Shown: one piece after another, positions 34,561 through 47,395 of the stretch
Layout of the letters: each line of letters starts with the position of its first letter
Position numbering within the stretch: position 1 is the first letter of the stretch
Source: Ottelia alismoides
Lineage: Eukaryota > Streptophyta > Magnoliopsida > Alismatales > Hydrocharitaceae
NCBI GenBank assembly: GCA_037367405.1
Contig: JAZKJV010003364.1
Coordinates: 124,001-188,000, forward strand
Direction of reading: 5' to 3'
Length of the DNA stretch: 64,000 bases
The notes under the pieces: generated by a model
The model's input: only the letters and a program-made list of their open reading frames with translations
The model's database searches: none
Told to the model about the DNA's origin: nothing
Translations under genes and position numbers: made by a program

Positions 34561-36043
34561 AAGAAGAAATTGAAAGAAGGTGTGAAGTGCATAGAAGGAT
34601 CTTTATTCTAGCAAACAAACACAAACCAAACCCTCAATTCACTAACTGAACACACTGAAGACCGTAAGAGTTTAGTCTTTTAGATTTTAAGTTTAGTGAA
34701 TCAAATAGTTACTTAACCGACAAACACATAGGGTGATGTCGCCCTATTGCCCAATATACGTTCCTTAAATCTCCCCAAACAGTGGAACTATCTACCCGTA
34801 CTGCTGGTTTATATCAGGTCCAAAGGGAGATAAGAGGAGGAGCACACCAATATTATTTTCTAAAGCCAGTGTCAATAGGTTGTAGTTGCGATCATGTACC
34901 GAACAGTAATACACATGCTCTTATGGCACAAGTCCATGGATTTAGGCTCTATCCTTAGGGCTATGTCCTCACCCACTCTGTCTGGCAGTAACTACTTATG
35001 AGCAATGAGCAGGTTACTCTACCCAATACAATATGAGTCATTATGTTTCTTTTAGGGTTGAGTATTTTTAGCAATCCCAATTTTATTTTATTAAGGTTGT
35101 CACTTCTTTTGAGTAATTCTCAAATAAAATTGCCTAACAAATTTTCCAATTTCCTTTTTATCCTAAATCCGGAAAACAGTGAAAAAGTTGGAAAAGCCGA
35201 TGCACGTCGAAATCAATGATGCATGCAAAGATAGAAATGCATACTTGTCACCAGCAGTCTACATGCAAAATGATTCGTGTATAGAAATAAAAGCTATCCT
35301 ATATGAAAATGCATATAAGAATTATCCTCACAGAAATTTCTATTATCGAGAAGAACCAAATTTATTTGCCGAAGTCCAAGTACGAATCTAACTATAGATA
35401 CAGGAATATATTAATGTGTTTGAACCTATTATTTACTCGGCTCAACCAAGATAATAAAAACATACAACTAAGGGACTCAAGCACCAAAAAATAAAAATAA
35501 AAAAAAAGGAAATCTGAAATCTGAAATCATGTGAAACAAAAGAAAAAGAATGCCAAGAAAACAAAATTGATGGGGTCACCTAAGTACATTGGTAATTGGT
35601 GAAACAAACCCCTACAAGCACAAAGGAGGTCTAACGACTCTATAGAAAACAAAAAAGAGGAAATCATCAACAAACTATGACAAATTAATTACAAGAATAA
35701 ATGAATAAAAGGATTGAAAATAAAACTAAGATAAAATTCTAAAAGTTGTCTTCAACTCTTCTGCTCCTCCTCAGCTTCTCTCTCATACCATTCTATGAAG
35801 AAGCTCCCAGACTCCATCTCACTCAGGTGCGTCGATTCTCCTAGGATCGTCGCCCTCACTCGTCGGCCCCTTGTAATAGAGGGAACCAATAAGTGTGTCA
35901 CAAACAATTTATGGAAAATAAGAGAGGAATACAATAGACTAATAATGAAATGGAAAATAAAAGAAAATCAAGATGGCTAGTGAAAAAGAAATAAAATAAA
36001 CAACCAAGAGTAGAAGGAAAAATAAACCTAACTACTCGATGTG
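34561..36043 (-). other. Athila-M untranslated leader
   Basis: It matches the Athila-P leader pieces 11045-11842 and 15604-16536 in order and without a break, which shows that LTR-e in Athila-P is an insertion. ORFs here (for example 35752-35934 minus) have no recognisable domains. Confidence 0.6.
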
Positions 36044-36054
36044 CTTCCCCATTT
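36044..36054 (-). other. Shortened primer binding site of Athila-M
   Basis: On the minus strand, GATAAATGGGGAAGCA follows the LTR end in the same setting as the Athila-P site (ATAAATGG...GGAGGCA). About ten bases from the middle of the site appear to be missing. The call is based on alignment to Athila-P. Confidence 0.45.
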
Positions 36055-36059
36055 ATCGG

Positions 36060-39000
36060 TGTAACAAATATATTATTTATAAATATATAATGAATAAATA
36101 ATATAGGTGTATGTTATACAAGATTCACTCAAATAATAAACGAATCAATTTGTTTGTTTTAAATTAAATTAAAATAATTCCCCTTTTTATATTTATATAT
36201 ATTTTATTTTAAGTTTATAATTTTTATTGTATTTTTACAATTTTCTGATTTTTAATTTCTTTTTCTTCTTAATATATAATATAAGTACATATATACCATA
36301 TAAGGTAATATATTTATAAATAAACTAAAAATAATCAAAATTTGCATAATAAAATAATTTTATGCTTTTTATATTTTCTAATGTTTTTTGTGATTTTTTA
36401 GGGATGTTTTCTTATTTTTAGGTATTTTTAAATTCTAAATACATAAAATAAATGACTTTTTAAATAGGTTAAATTATTTTGGAAATTTAAAATACTATAT
36501 AGAATCAAAACTTTCCAAAACTATTTTTAATAAATAATATATAATATAAAGAAAAATTTAAAGATAGAAATAAATAATTTTGTTTTTTAAATGTTTTTTT
36601 AAAAATTTTATAAGGATTTTGTATATTTTAAATTTTTAGTATTTTCATTTTCTATTTTTGAGATTTTTGGTCTGGAGGTAAAACAATACAATAATAAATA
36701 AACACTAATATTTTTATTTTTTAAATACAGTTTTATATTTTTAAAAATTTGAAAGTAAACAAAAAATAAAACATGTTATTTAGATTTGTAATAAACAGGA
36801 AAAATGCAAAAAAAAATTAGAACAAAAATTATGGCATGAAAGATCAAGCAATCAGGCACATTTACGATTTTTTATGATTTCTGGAGCAGGTTTGATATTT
36901 TTAGAAAATTGGAAACAAACATAAAAACTAATTGAACTAGTAGGTGTATATTTGTAACTAACATAAAATTAAACCACAATTAATATTCAAAATACTTGAA
37001 TATTTACAACTAATATTCAAATTTTAAATACTAAACTACAATTACAAAAGGTGTAAGGGCTTTTATGCATAATTCCCAGCTCTCGTGGGCGGCCATGTGA
37101 GTTGAGATGGTAGGGACCTAAGTGCAATATCAATAAACTCGAGGGGCCATTTTGTAAAATGTACAAAAAATATATAACTACTCAAAAATATTACATGTCT
37201 AAATAAAAATAAAACAAAAGATGGGGCTATATATACAATTTACCCCCAACGTGCGCTAGATCAAACGACTTGGATTTCTTCACTTGACGCGTGGCGCATT
37301 CTCCTTGAGCGATGATAGTTGGGCTTAGATGTATATGATTAGATCCCATAGGGGATCCTACGGTGCAAGTTCGCTTAGATTATACGTCACCTACTTGCCA
37401 AGGGCTCCTGCTCCTGATCGGACGGCTGTGGATGATCATGGAAGAACATGGGAAGAACTCTCTAGTGATGAGTTTGGATTCATCGTAGAGTGTGTCTCCA
37501 GCCACCCAGAGCACCCTCGATGGCTTATTCATACTCCTACAAGCCTCTCGCAGCTCCCAGATGCTTTAGATATGTTTGGGGTCACTGGTAGGCCTTTGGA
37601 GCTCGAAGGTTCTCTAGTAGACATGGGGCTACGTTCTTGATGGAATGGACCCTCAAATAGACCCTTTCAGGAGCGATAACTGCATAGAAATATCAAGGGG
37701 GCTCCGCCGATGCTTCTTGGGCCATTATTGGTGGAAATCAAAAGGGGTATGAAGGTTGGTGGTCGAGGTCTAGTGAAGTGGAGGAGATGGACCTTGAAGA
37801 TCCAGATCAGTTGGGATATGGTTGGTTTGTGATGGGGGAAATATGGAGAAACGAAAGGTGGAGGTAGTGGGGTGATCCGTGGGAGTCAAAACAGTGACAT
37901 ACAACGACAAAGGGTGGCCGAAGCTTGAGAGCTCTAACGAGATTTAAAATCCTAATCTAGGCTATATATATCAATCAAAAGCTAAAATAAAGATGGAAAA
38001 TGATAACTAAAGCTAAATCCGACCTAAAAATGAAGGAAAAACTATACCTTGACCTTGCCAAAGCCAAGAAGGTGGACCTCACGACGGAGTACCGCTGGAG
38101 ATGGTTGGGAATGCCTCTACATCGCTCTTCTCGATGCAAAAATACTGGAGAGAGCCTCCTGTAACAAGGATTTAGACTTGGAGCACAATTTGAGGGCTGA
38201 AGAGGATAAAAAGGGAACCAAAATGAGAAGTAAGGAGGCGAATAGGTTATGAACATGTGTGTGATGGGGAGACTTCACCTAGGGTTTACGGGTGGATCGA
38301 GAATGCTCGCCCCTAGGCGATGAGTTGGTGAGGATCCTAGATGGATAGGGAGGGGATCTTATGAAGGATGACTGAAGCCTCGATGTATCAAGACGGAAAA
38401 TATCGAGAAGGTAGGCGGTTCACAGGTTGACGTCTAGGTCAGAGTGTAGGTTGGACAGTTGACCTGAGGCCAACTGTCCAAGCCACGTGATTGGTCAACC
38501 TACGACACAACACGACAAAATAGGAAGAAAATAATAAACAATTTAAAAGAAAATAATAAATGAATTAATTAAATAAACATTATAAAAACTTTTATTTTTC
38601 AGTATTATTTTAATATGATTTTGATTTTTTATGAGTGAATCTATTATAGGTTACTTTTTACAAGTATATTTATAGGTATACCCTATATAATGTGTATTTT
38701 ACTTTTATTTTGTATTTTTGATTTTATTATTTATATACACAATTTATACAATTATAAATAATTTAAATATACACAAATATATTTTTATTATATTTTTTGA
38801 AGTTATTTTTACACAAATAAATAAAAATAAATAAATAAATTATAGGTATATATAATATATATTCATTTATGCCTTATGTATTGTATGTATTAAATAAATA
38901 AATTATATTTTTTGAACTTATTTATTTTAGTGCATTTTTTGTTATTTTATTTTATTATAATTATATACATATAATATAAAGAATATTTACTAAATTATAA

Positions 39001-39682
39001 AATGTAAAATAGTGAAAATATAAAGAATAAATAAAATGAATATTTTATTCAGGTATATAGTACAATAGGGGTCCAAAATCAAAATTTTGCATCTTAACTC
39101 CAAATAAAATGAAAACACCTTCATTAAATAGATAATAAAAAGTTATATACAAATAAAGGTGTTTTTGATGAATTTTGAGTTCTTGTGGAGAAGATATTTG
39201 TTTGGGTAATTTGGGTTTTGGCTTTTTTCTGAGTATACAATGCACAATTTGCATTATTTTTGTGTGAACTAAATTTTATATTTTGCTATGAAAAAAATTT
39301 ATCTACAATTTTCGTGTACAGAGTTTCTTTATTTGAGGTATAAATAATGAAGAATAAAATAGGTCCAAAAAATGGATTATTGAAGAATAAATAAAGAGGG
39401 TTTTATTTTATTGGCCCTTATCTCCCCCTCTTTTATTCCTTGTCGACCCAATCATCGTGATGCCTAGGTCTTGGGGTTTAGGGTTATAAACACCTTTGGC
39501 ACTTTATTTCTTTTTCTTTTCTTTTCTTTATTATTTTATTTTAGATTTAAATGCATTACTTTACATAATATTTGCACAATAAAGAATAGATGTTAAATTA
39601 TGCAAAGTAATTCCATTTACATGCATTTAGCTAGGGTTTAAATACTAAAATGAATGAATAAAGTTGATGAATTGGAGATTCA
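36060..39682 (-). repeat. Athila-M 5' LTR (LTR-f), 3.62 kb
   Basis: On the minus strand it begins TGAATCTCCAATTC (39682) and ends TTTGTTACA (36060), followed by the primer binding site and leader. The layout matches the other gypsy LTRs: AT-rich, GC-richer 37080-38520, AT-rich. The promoter-side region on the minus strand has, within 20 bp (38480-38500), a TTGACC W-box-like motif, CCAAT and CACGTGGC. The TATATATA run near 37965 lies after the donor-like site and is more likely intronic than promoter. Confidence 0.8.
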
Positions 39683-39695
39683 TTAGAGAGTTATT

Positions 39696-42600
39696 CAATT
39701 AATCAAATTAATAAGGGGTTCATTTTCCTTTCTTTCCCCCTTTTTTATTGCTTTTATGTCTTTTTATTGCTTTTTATATTTATATGGATTTTGAATATTT
39801 TATTTTTTATACATTTTCATATTTTTATTTTTTAATGATTTTTCATTTAGAAATTTTTTGTCTTTCAATTTTTTAAAAGAAAATAATAAGTTAAATTTAA
39901 AATAAAGAAAACAAAATCTTTTTTTATTTTTTAAAAATAATAAAAATACTAAAAAATCTTATTAAAAATATTTTTATATTTTATGCAATTTTATACTATT
40001 TTTGTGATTTTTATGAAATTTTTAAAAATTTAGGAATTAAAAAAATAGCAAAGAGGACAAAACGTAAAATTACTTTATTATTTTTATGTCTTTAAAATCA
40101 AAAATAAAATAAAAAATAAAATAAAATATTAGAAATTAAGAAAAAACATACAAAAATTTATCAAGCTTTCAAACAAGTGTATTTATGATTTTTTTGATTT
40201 TTTAATGAATTTATATTATTTTTTCATTTTTTGTATTTTTCAATTTTTAAAGTTTTATGAAGGAAGCTTCAAACAGAAGTTATACAAATGATAAAAGTAC
40301 ATAAATGATCTATACATTAATATTTTTAGAATTTATAAAATAATCCAATTTTTTCCAATTTTTAAAGCTAAATAAAATAAAATTGAGTTTTAAAATTCTT
40401 AAAAAGATCAAAATACAGAAATTTTGTAAATAAAAATATTAGTGTCAAATGAAACAAACATGAAGTTAACCTAATTTTTAAGGATTTAATGAATTAGTTA
40501 GCTAATTACTAGAAGAAATTAAAAACTAAACAATTAATTTATTATAGAAGGACTAATATGTAATTATTTAATGATCTGGAACTAAACGATAACAAAAAAT
40601 GTAGGGCCAAACTTGCAAATAACCTAGATTTACACATGAACGAACACGTGAGTCGCTCTGGAATGGACCTGGTTGTAAATATTTTAGTAGCAAGAAACAA
40701 TATTCGATTTATTACATTTAACCAATAAGCACATGTTGACGCATGAGAAGTTGTTTCAATAGGACTGAAATGCAAAAAGTTAAACAAACAAGGGCATATA
40801 TGATATTATTCAAATAATCTCAAGCAGACATATGTTCTAATTTGATTTATTTATAATAAAAATAAAAGCCATGGCTAGGAATGTTATTTCACCAGTGGTG
40901 CGTGCCTCGCACATGAAGATCGTATGGTTGTGCTACGCGGACGTAGATATGATCATGTGGTTCCAATTTGGGACCGGACGGATAGCTATGATGCGAACTA
41001 GAGTAGAGTGTTCTTGATCCGATGCTCCTAAAGCCCTCTGTACGAACTGAGTTGAATGTTGGAGATGTTAAGGATAAATAGATCGATACTCCTCTGATTT
41101 GTGTCTGATCTACTCCCTGATGGCTTCAAAAAGTCTCTGATGAGTCGTCGTGTCGAATGGATGGTGAGATAATAGTCTTGGTCCCACTGATCAGGGACCT
41201 ACAGCTCAAGGTATGATGTAGATGAAACTTAATCTCTAGATCCTCGATTCGAGATCCAGATAGCTCCCAGACTCCTGCAAATAATTCCTAGCTTGGAGGC
41301 GATACTCCAGTGATGTTTATTATACAAAAACGAAGATAAATGGTGGGGGAATGACTGATCTCCAACAAGGTGGATGGAACGAGACCATATTTGCAGATCT
41401 GTGATAGATCTTATTGATCATAGGTGTAATAATAATGCAGAAATGATAAGAGGATGTGAAGCAATGACCTGGATGGGATAAAATCGAGTGGATGACATCT
41501 GATCAGGTAGATTGGAGGTTGATCTACGATCTACAGAATTGAACGAAAATCAAAAGAAAATTGTTGAATTAAAAGCTAAATTAAAAGTCTACTTACTCTA
41601 TGATATCCTTTGGTGGAAAGGCGATGGTTGCGTCCTCAATTTGGTGGCGTTGAGTCATAAGAAGCTAAGCACCGACGGATCTCCGACGACAACTGGATCT
41701 TTTTAATCATCTCGAATCACGCTCTCCCGATCGAGGGCGGAGAGTCCTGTCACAACCCTCGAGATCTTGTGATAGATCTCTGGTGAAATTAAGGTGAAAA
41801 ATAGATCAAATCGAGAAGGGAGTCCATGAGGCTTATTTATAGAGGAAGACAACAAGCGATTTTGAAATTTCTAAGGAGTGCGAGCCGAGGCATTATTGGA
41901 TGAAGTTTTCATCAGGCGTTGATTAGGATTATTTCGATGATCAAATAGAAAAGAATTCAAACAATAAGGATATTTGATCGGGTCGTCAAAAATCAAAGAA
42001 GAAGAAGAAGAAGAGAGTTATGCTATTATTCTGGCCAAATGTGTCAAAAGAGGGAGTTTACCTGAGTCCATCCAATGGGAAGAAGGGATCCGAATAAAGA
42101 TAAATAGACAAAGACAAAAATAGAAAATATAGAAATATTTAGGAAATAAATATTAAATCAATTTAAACTAAAATGTTTTCAAAATAATAAATTTTTATAA
42201 ACAAATAAATGTATTTTTATGGTTTTTAATTAAATTAGGGGTATAATAAGTAAATACCTTTATTCATCAGTAAAAAAACCAACATATACAACATGTTCAG
42301 TTTTATTTTATTATTTTTTTTATAAATAATTACTAAATTTATAATTTCTAATTTATAGAATATTTTAAAGATTTTAAATATATTTTTATAATATTATTGT
42401 GTATTATTTTAATAAGTTAAATAATTAAGGTTATTTTTATGAAACTACTTTAATGTTAAAGCTTATTCAATTTTAAATACAATGAATTGGGTTTGGTTTA
42501 TTTTGAGTTTTTCTTGAGTAGATATTGATCTATCAATTTTGGCTTTACAGCTTTTTCAGAGTGTTGTTTCTCTTACTTTGTACAGGTTTCTTCTTGCAAT

Positions 42601-43036
42601 AAGTTTTAATATTTAAAACTTATTTTATGAACAAGTTTTGAGAAGAAAATATTTTTATTTGAGGTTATTTTGGTTATAAAAAATAAAAGAAGATATGTGG
42701 GATATGTACAGTGTTGAATATACACTTGTGCACATTGATTTTATTGATTTTTATAAAGAAAAACCCAATTTGCCCCTACTTTATTCCTTGTTGATTAGGT
42801 CAAGTCTTGACCTACTCTCAATGTTAGGATCAACTTTTATTTATTAAATATATACAATCTTATTTTGTCTTTTTTTCAATTATTTCTTTATTTATTAATT
42901 TGGGTTAAAACAATGACAAATATATACTATTTACATATGATATGAGATTAAATTTGAGAATTATTGATACTTACAAGTATTTTGTAAGGGATTTTAAGCC
43001 AAAATAAATGAATAAATATGATGAATTGGTGATTCA
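39696..43036 (-). repeat. Antisense gypsy LTR (LTR-g), probably solo
   Basis: On the minus strand it begins TGAATCACCAATTC (43036) and runs about 3.3 kb to near 39696. TTATT flanks it on both sides (39691-39695 and 43037-43041), which would fit a 5 bp target duplication. However, the right-hand end of the LTR (reading ...TTG) does not show the expected CA. No internal region is attached. It lies between LTR-f and the broken 3' LTR of copia-2. It contains a TATA box at 41831-41844 (minus) and one CACGTG near 40645. Confidence 0.65.
41831..41844 (-). promoter_or_regulatory. TATA box of LTR-g
   Basis: The minus strand reads CTCTATAAATAAGC, about 1.2 kb from the LTR start, as in LTR-i and LTR-h. 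Confidence 0.5.
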
Positions 43037-43041
43037 TTATT

Positions 43042-43518
43042 CTCTAGTCAGATAATGTGTGCCTATATGGTGACAATATACGATATAAGTCTTAGCTATC
43101 TCAATCTTGCTAAGTCGACTCTGTAACATAACTCATTTGACACCTCCGAATCTTTATTGCCAAGTAAAGGAGCTACATCAAGCTGTTGGTCGGATGTCGT
43201 CTTTTGGAGTAAAAATTGCCATCTCCTTCTTTGGGTGGAGATCTTTTCTTTACAATCATTTGACAGTGTTGGCTTTGCCCTCAATCTAACTATTTAGATA
43301 TCAACTTAGCACTAGCCTATATGATCCAACCATTGGATCAATGGTTATATGATTTTCAAGTTCGAGAAGGTACATAATCCTAATTGTACTAAGGGATCCG
43401 ATATTTGTATGCATATATTCACCTCAAAGAGGCAGTGAAAACTAATTACTTTTATTTATATATACCTACAATAACATCTCTTGTAGAAATAGTTCAAATA
43501 GGGCTTACATGTCTAACA
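43042..43518 (-). repeat. Truncated copia-2 3' LTR
   Basis: On the minus strand it begins TGTTAGACATG next to the polypurine tract and follows the first 480 bp of the LTR at 3967. Both share GGTTAGATTGAGG-like, CACTGTCAAATGATTG and GATTCGGAGGTGTC blocks. It stops at 43042, where the gypsy LTRs begin. The remaining 2 kb is expected to the left of Athila-M, outside the window. Confidence 0.82.
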
Positions 43519-43530
43519 ATCTCCCACTAG
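43519..43530 (-). other. Copia-2 polypurine tract
   Basis: The minus strand reads CTAGTGGGAGAT, identical to the tract at 3954-3966, directly before the LTR start. Confidence 0.8.
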
Positions 43531-44340
43531 CCCTTTGAACCAATCATGTTGGTCAAAAACCCATTGGGATAAAGGTTTAGTAAGGGGATCATCATTGTTG
43601 TCAGTAGAGGCCACCTTGGTGATTATGATGTCACCACATTTCTGTATCTCCTTGATGATGTGGTATTTCCCTTCCATGTACTTGCACTTTTGATGCCATC
43701 TGGGTTTCTTTACTTGAGTTATGGCTCCCATGTTTTCGCAGAGCAACGAGATGTGCATATATGAGGAAACTGTGCCTAGCTCCAAGATGAACTTGTACAA
43801 CCATAGTGCTTTTTTATAGCATCTGATGCAACAATGTACTCAACTTATTTCTTTGAATCAGTTGTGGTATCCTACTTATTACTTCTCCATCTCACAACAC
43901 AACCATTGAACAAGAATATGAACCCCGAAATCGATTTTCATTCATCATTATCAGATTGGAAGTCTGAGTCTGTGTATCCCATGACTTGGAGATCACTATC
44001 TCCAAATACCAAGATGTAATATTATATCCTTCATAGATGCTTGAAGATGTTACTTGTTGCATTAAAGTGTTGTTCTCCATAGCAGGATTGGTAACGACTT
44101 ACTACTCCTATTGCATGGCAGATATCTAGCCTTACATACATCATGATATATCTTAGGCTTCCCACAACTAATGTATACGGTCTTGCTGCTATGGCTTTCA
44201 TTTCCTCAACACTTAGAGTAGCCATCAATTTAGATAGGTGGATGCCATATCTTAAAGGAAGGAAGCCTTTCTTAGAATTTTCAATGGAACCTTTCCAAGA
44301 TCTTCTTATAGTGTACACATGTTGAGACAATTTGAAACCC
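43531..44340 (-). pseudogene. Copia-2 RNase H and RT C-terminus
   Basis: The frame 44031-44330 carries the S-K-K-G-F-L-P, G-S-L-R-Y-I-M and D-I-C-H-A-I-G-V-V-S-R-Y blocks that end the copia RT. Between them and 43830 are Y-T-D-S-D-F and an S-G-F-I-F block, and 43513-43800 carries S-L-L-C-E-N-M-G-A-I, K-Y-H-I-I-K-E-I, and D-P-L-T-K-P-L. This is the RNase H domain and end of the polyprotein. It is the best-preserved part of the element but is split by stops. Confidence 0.85.
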
Positions 44341-45221
44341 TCTTTTCTCTTTTTCTGAATAGCTTCAAACCTAATATGTAAGAGACTTCTCCAAGATCCT
44401 TCATCTCAAAGGTATGGGACAACCAGACCTTAACACTAGTCATCATTCCATATCATTCCCAGTGATAAGGATGCCATCTATGTAAAACATGAAGAACACA
44501 ATGATGATCCCATGAAGCTTTTGTACATATATGGATCATCAAAATTCTGAATGAAATCATAACTCTTTACACTTTCATCGAATTTGATGTTCCAGCTACG
44601 AGAAGCATGTTTAAGCACATAGATGGACTTCTTCAACTTGCAGACTTTGCCTTCTTCAACCATGAAGCCTTGGGACTGCTCCATATAGATATCCTCCTTG
44701 ATGTAGCCATTGAGGAATGTGGTCTTAAAGTCCATTACCAGATGTCGTAGTCAAGATGTGTATCTATAACTAGCAATGCCCTAATGGAGTTAAGCATGGC
44801 CACGAGAGAGAATGTCTCATCGTAGTCGATGACTTCTCTCTATGTCTAGCCCTTGGCTATGAGCCATGCCTTGAAGGTATCTACCTTCCCATCAAGTCTC
44901 ATTTTTCTCTTGAAGATCCATTTACACCCAATTGATTTTACCCTCTTAGGTGGACTCTCTAGGGTCCATACTCCGTTCATTGCATGGAGTTTATTTCGAA
45001 GTTCATAACTAGCATCCATTTATCCATGTCATGATCCATGAGTAATTCATCATATGAAGTTGGATCACTATAATACTCTTTTGACACATGGAATCCATAC
45101 CTTTCAGGTGTTCTAACCACCCTCAAACTCTTTTGAAGCAGTACACGTGTTTTATCTTCAATTATCTCATCAGTTTCTGGCTCAAAAATCTCATTATCCT
45201 TAGAGGGTTCCGTGAGTTCCT
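44341..45221 (-). pseudogene. Copia-2 reverse transcriptase remnant
   Basis: Going leftwards: an I-F-K-R-K-M-R-L-D-G block (about 44920), Y-D-E-T-F-S-L-V-A (about 44835), M-D-F-K-T-T-F-L-N-G (44735) and V-C-K-L-K-K-S-I-Y-V-L-K. Then S-W-N-I-K-F-D-E and, near 44485, the catalytic box as Y-I-D-G instead of Y-V-D-D. Loss of the second aspartate, plus stops, makes it inactive. The order and spacing match plant copia RT. Confidence 0.83.
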
Positions 45222-46232
45222 TTACATAACTCTTGTTTGAGTTTTAAGAAGGTCGTCCTCTAAGAATTTCACATCCCAGGAGATAGATACCTTTTGGTTC
45301 TCATGGTCATAAAGTTGGTATCCAATACCTTCCTTTACATACCTAATGAAGTAACACTCACTAGTGAGAGATTCTGGCGTACTCACATCTGCGTTCTTCG
45401 TATGGACCAAGCAACCCTGAATCCGCAAGTGTCTAACACAAGGCTTGGATCCGGACAAAATCTGATGAGGGATTTTGGGTACATATTAAGAATCTTGTTA
45501 ATGACATTTCATTGTAGTGTCTACTACATATCCCCAAAAACTAAGAGAGATTTTTGTTTTAGTCATAATTGATCTAACCATATACATAATGATCCAATGG
45601 CATCTTTCAGCAACACCAATTAGTTGGAGAGTTCCAAAAGGAGTGAGATTGGATACAATTCCTCTCTCTTTAAGATATTCCATGAATTCATCTGAGGGAT
45701 ACTCACCACTTCGGTCAGATCAAAACCTTTTGATTTTCCTATCGATTGATCCTAAACTAAAGACATGAATTCTTTAGACTTTTCAATGATTTCAGATTTA
45801 TGACATAATAGGAAGATAAACATGTAACGTGAATTATCATCAATAAATGTCACATAATATCGACATCCATTTTGAGCTATGATACTGAAGAGACCACATA
45901 CATTGATATGTATTAGGTCAACTATACATCCACATCATGCACTCTTATTTCAGAAGGGTGCTTTGGTCATTGTACCTCAAGTACAATATTCCAAGTAGGT
46001 AAACTATAGACCTTAAGAAAATATAATGGTCATCTTTACCAATCTATTGATCCCATCAACAAATAAATGATAAAGACTTTGATGCCATATCATGATTAGG
46101 GTTATTATTAATGGTTGCAACATTCATGACACATTCATCGAAGTAAAGTTAAAAGAGTCCACCATGAGTTAGAAAAAACAAATGCAATATGTTTACTATA
46201 ATGACCTATGATAAGTTTTTCACATGCAGAAA
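45222..46232 (-). pseudogene. Copia-2 integrase remnant
   Basis: The first catalytic block reads D-L-I-H-I-N-V-C-G near 45915, with Asn where Asp is expected. The second, S-D-R-S-G-E-Y, is intact near 45715, and the third, G-V-A-E-R, is intact near 45610. The S-F-W-G-Y block follows (45530). The frame 45222-45458 is the post-integrase segment (E-C-Y-F-I-R, W-D-V-K-F-L-E-D-D). Copia-1 keeps the first Asp in its copy at 1-423, so this loss is specific to copia-2. Confidence 0.82.
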
Positions 46233-46560
46233 CTAATATACATTTCTAACCAATTTATATACAAACAATAAATTCCTTCTAACATCTGAAACATAGAGAA
46301 ATTCCCTAAGCATTAAGACTATCACACTAGGCAATGATAGTCTGCATGTCCCGATAGAGAGTGTTGTAACAGTTGCATTAGATCCTATTTGGATGATTAT
46401 CTCCTTACCCTTAAGCTTTTCATTTCCGAAAAGAAATGCAACGAATTGCATACATGAACAGAAGCACCCGAATAAATGACCAAACTACCATATCATCCTA
46501 CACGAAAATTAGTTTCAATTATTTAAAGTAGAATTCATACATGTTGGAGCCATACCCTTG
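46233..46560 (-). pseudogene. Copia-2 protease remnant
   Basis: Near 46455-46490 the minus strand reads I-Y-S-G-A-S-V-H-V-C-N. This matches the copia aspartic protease active site D-S-G-A, with Tyr in place of the catalytic Asp (one G to T change). The frame 46233-46451 continues with the flap-side strands and the Y-V-S-D-V-R-R-N-L-L block that leads to integrase. Confidence 0.75.
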
Positions 46561-47395
46561 TCTAAGATTTTTAGGAAATCCAGATAGGTGTGCTTCTAGT
46601 GCCTCACCTTCTTACAGTGATGACATGCATCCCCGTTCTTGGATGCCAGAAGTATGGAATCTTGAGAGGATAAGCCAACAACTTGACATTTCTTCTTCTT
46701 CTTATTGATTGGACCCTTCAAGGACCCATGCTTCTGACCGCGCTTTCCTTTGACATGTGCAACTATTGCACTGCTTGTATGATTCTCCTTCTTCACGACG
46801 TCCTTTGTGGACTTCAAAGAAGATATGAGCTCGACATATTCCAGCTTATTCATGTGATACGATACCACAAAATTGTTGAACGACTTGGACTAGTATAACA
46901 AAATGAAGTCAGACTGCATATCTGCATCCATCTGTACTCCAAGGGTCTCCAGCTAAGAGAGGTAACCAAACAATTTGATTGCATGTTCTCTAATTGAGAT
47001 TCCTTCCTGCATCTTATAGTGGACCAGTTATTACAATAGTTTGTAATGTTGTGTGTAATTAACATTACCGAACATCTCTTTAATAGTCAACATTATATCC
47101 GGGTAATCTTCATGTCCACATGTTGCTTCTAAATCATATTGAACAAAGACCCCTGTATACAACATCAAGTCATCTCGTGGTCATCATCATAGTTTTAATT
47201 AGCTTATTTTTCTTCCACTGACATAGGGTTTTCATGTTGGTTCTTGGTCAACACATAACTTATGCCCTTCGCAAAGAGAACAAGCTCCAAATTTGGAGCT
47301 AGTTCAAATAATTCGACCGGGTCATCTTGTTGACCTCTGGAAGCTTGCTGACTTGGTTCATGGATTTCACCTGAGATAAAAAATGCAAATAGCAT
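46561..47395 (-). pseudogene. Copia-2 gag remnant with zinc knuckle
   Basis: The start frame (47204-47395) ends in V-L-T-K-N-Q. A middle frame (46850-47065) overlaps a C-terminal frame (46596-46868). The last begins Y-H-M-N-K-L, holds a lysine-rich K-K-K-K-K run, and then C-H-H-C-K-K-V-R-H-W-K-H-T-Y. This is a CCHC zinc knuckle with Tyr instead of the final Cys. Gag would coat the element RNA. Two frameshifts separate the pieces. Confidence 0.78.

Noticed and set aside
37329..37640. 103-residue plus-strand ORF in LTR-f.
   Set aside because: It is antisense to the LTR and has no counterpart in LTR-e or LTR-g; open by chance in a GC-richer stretch.
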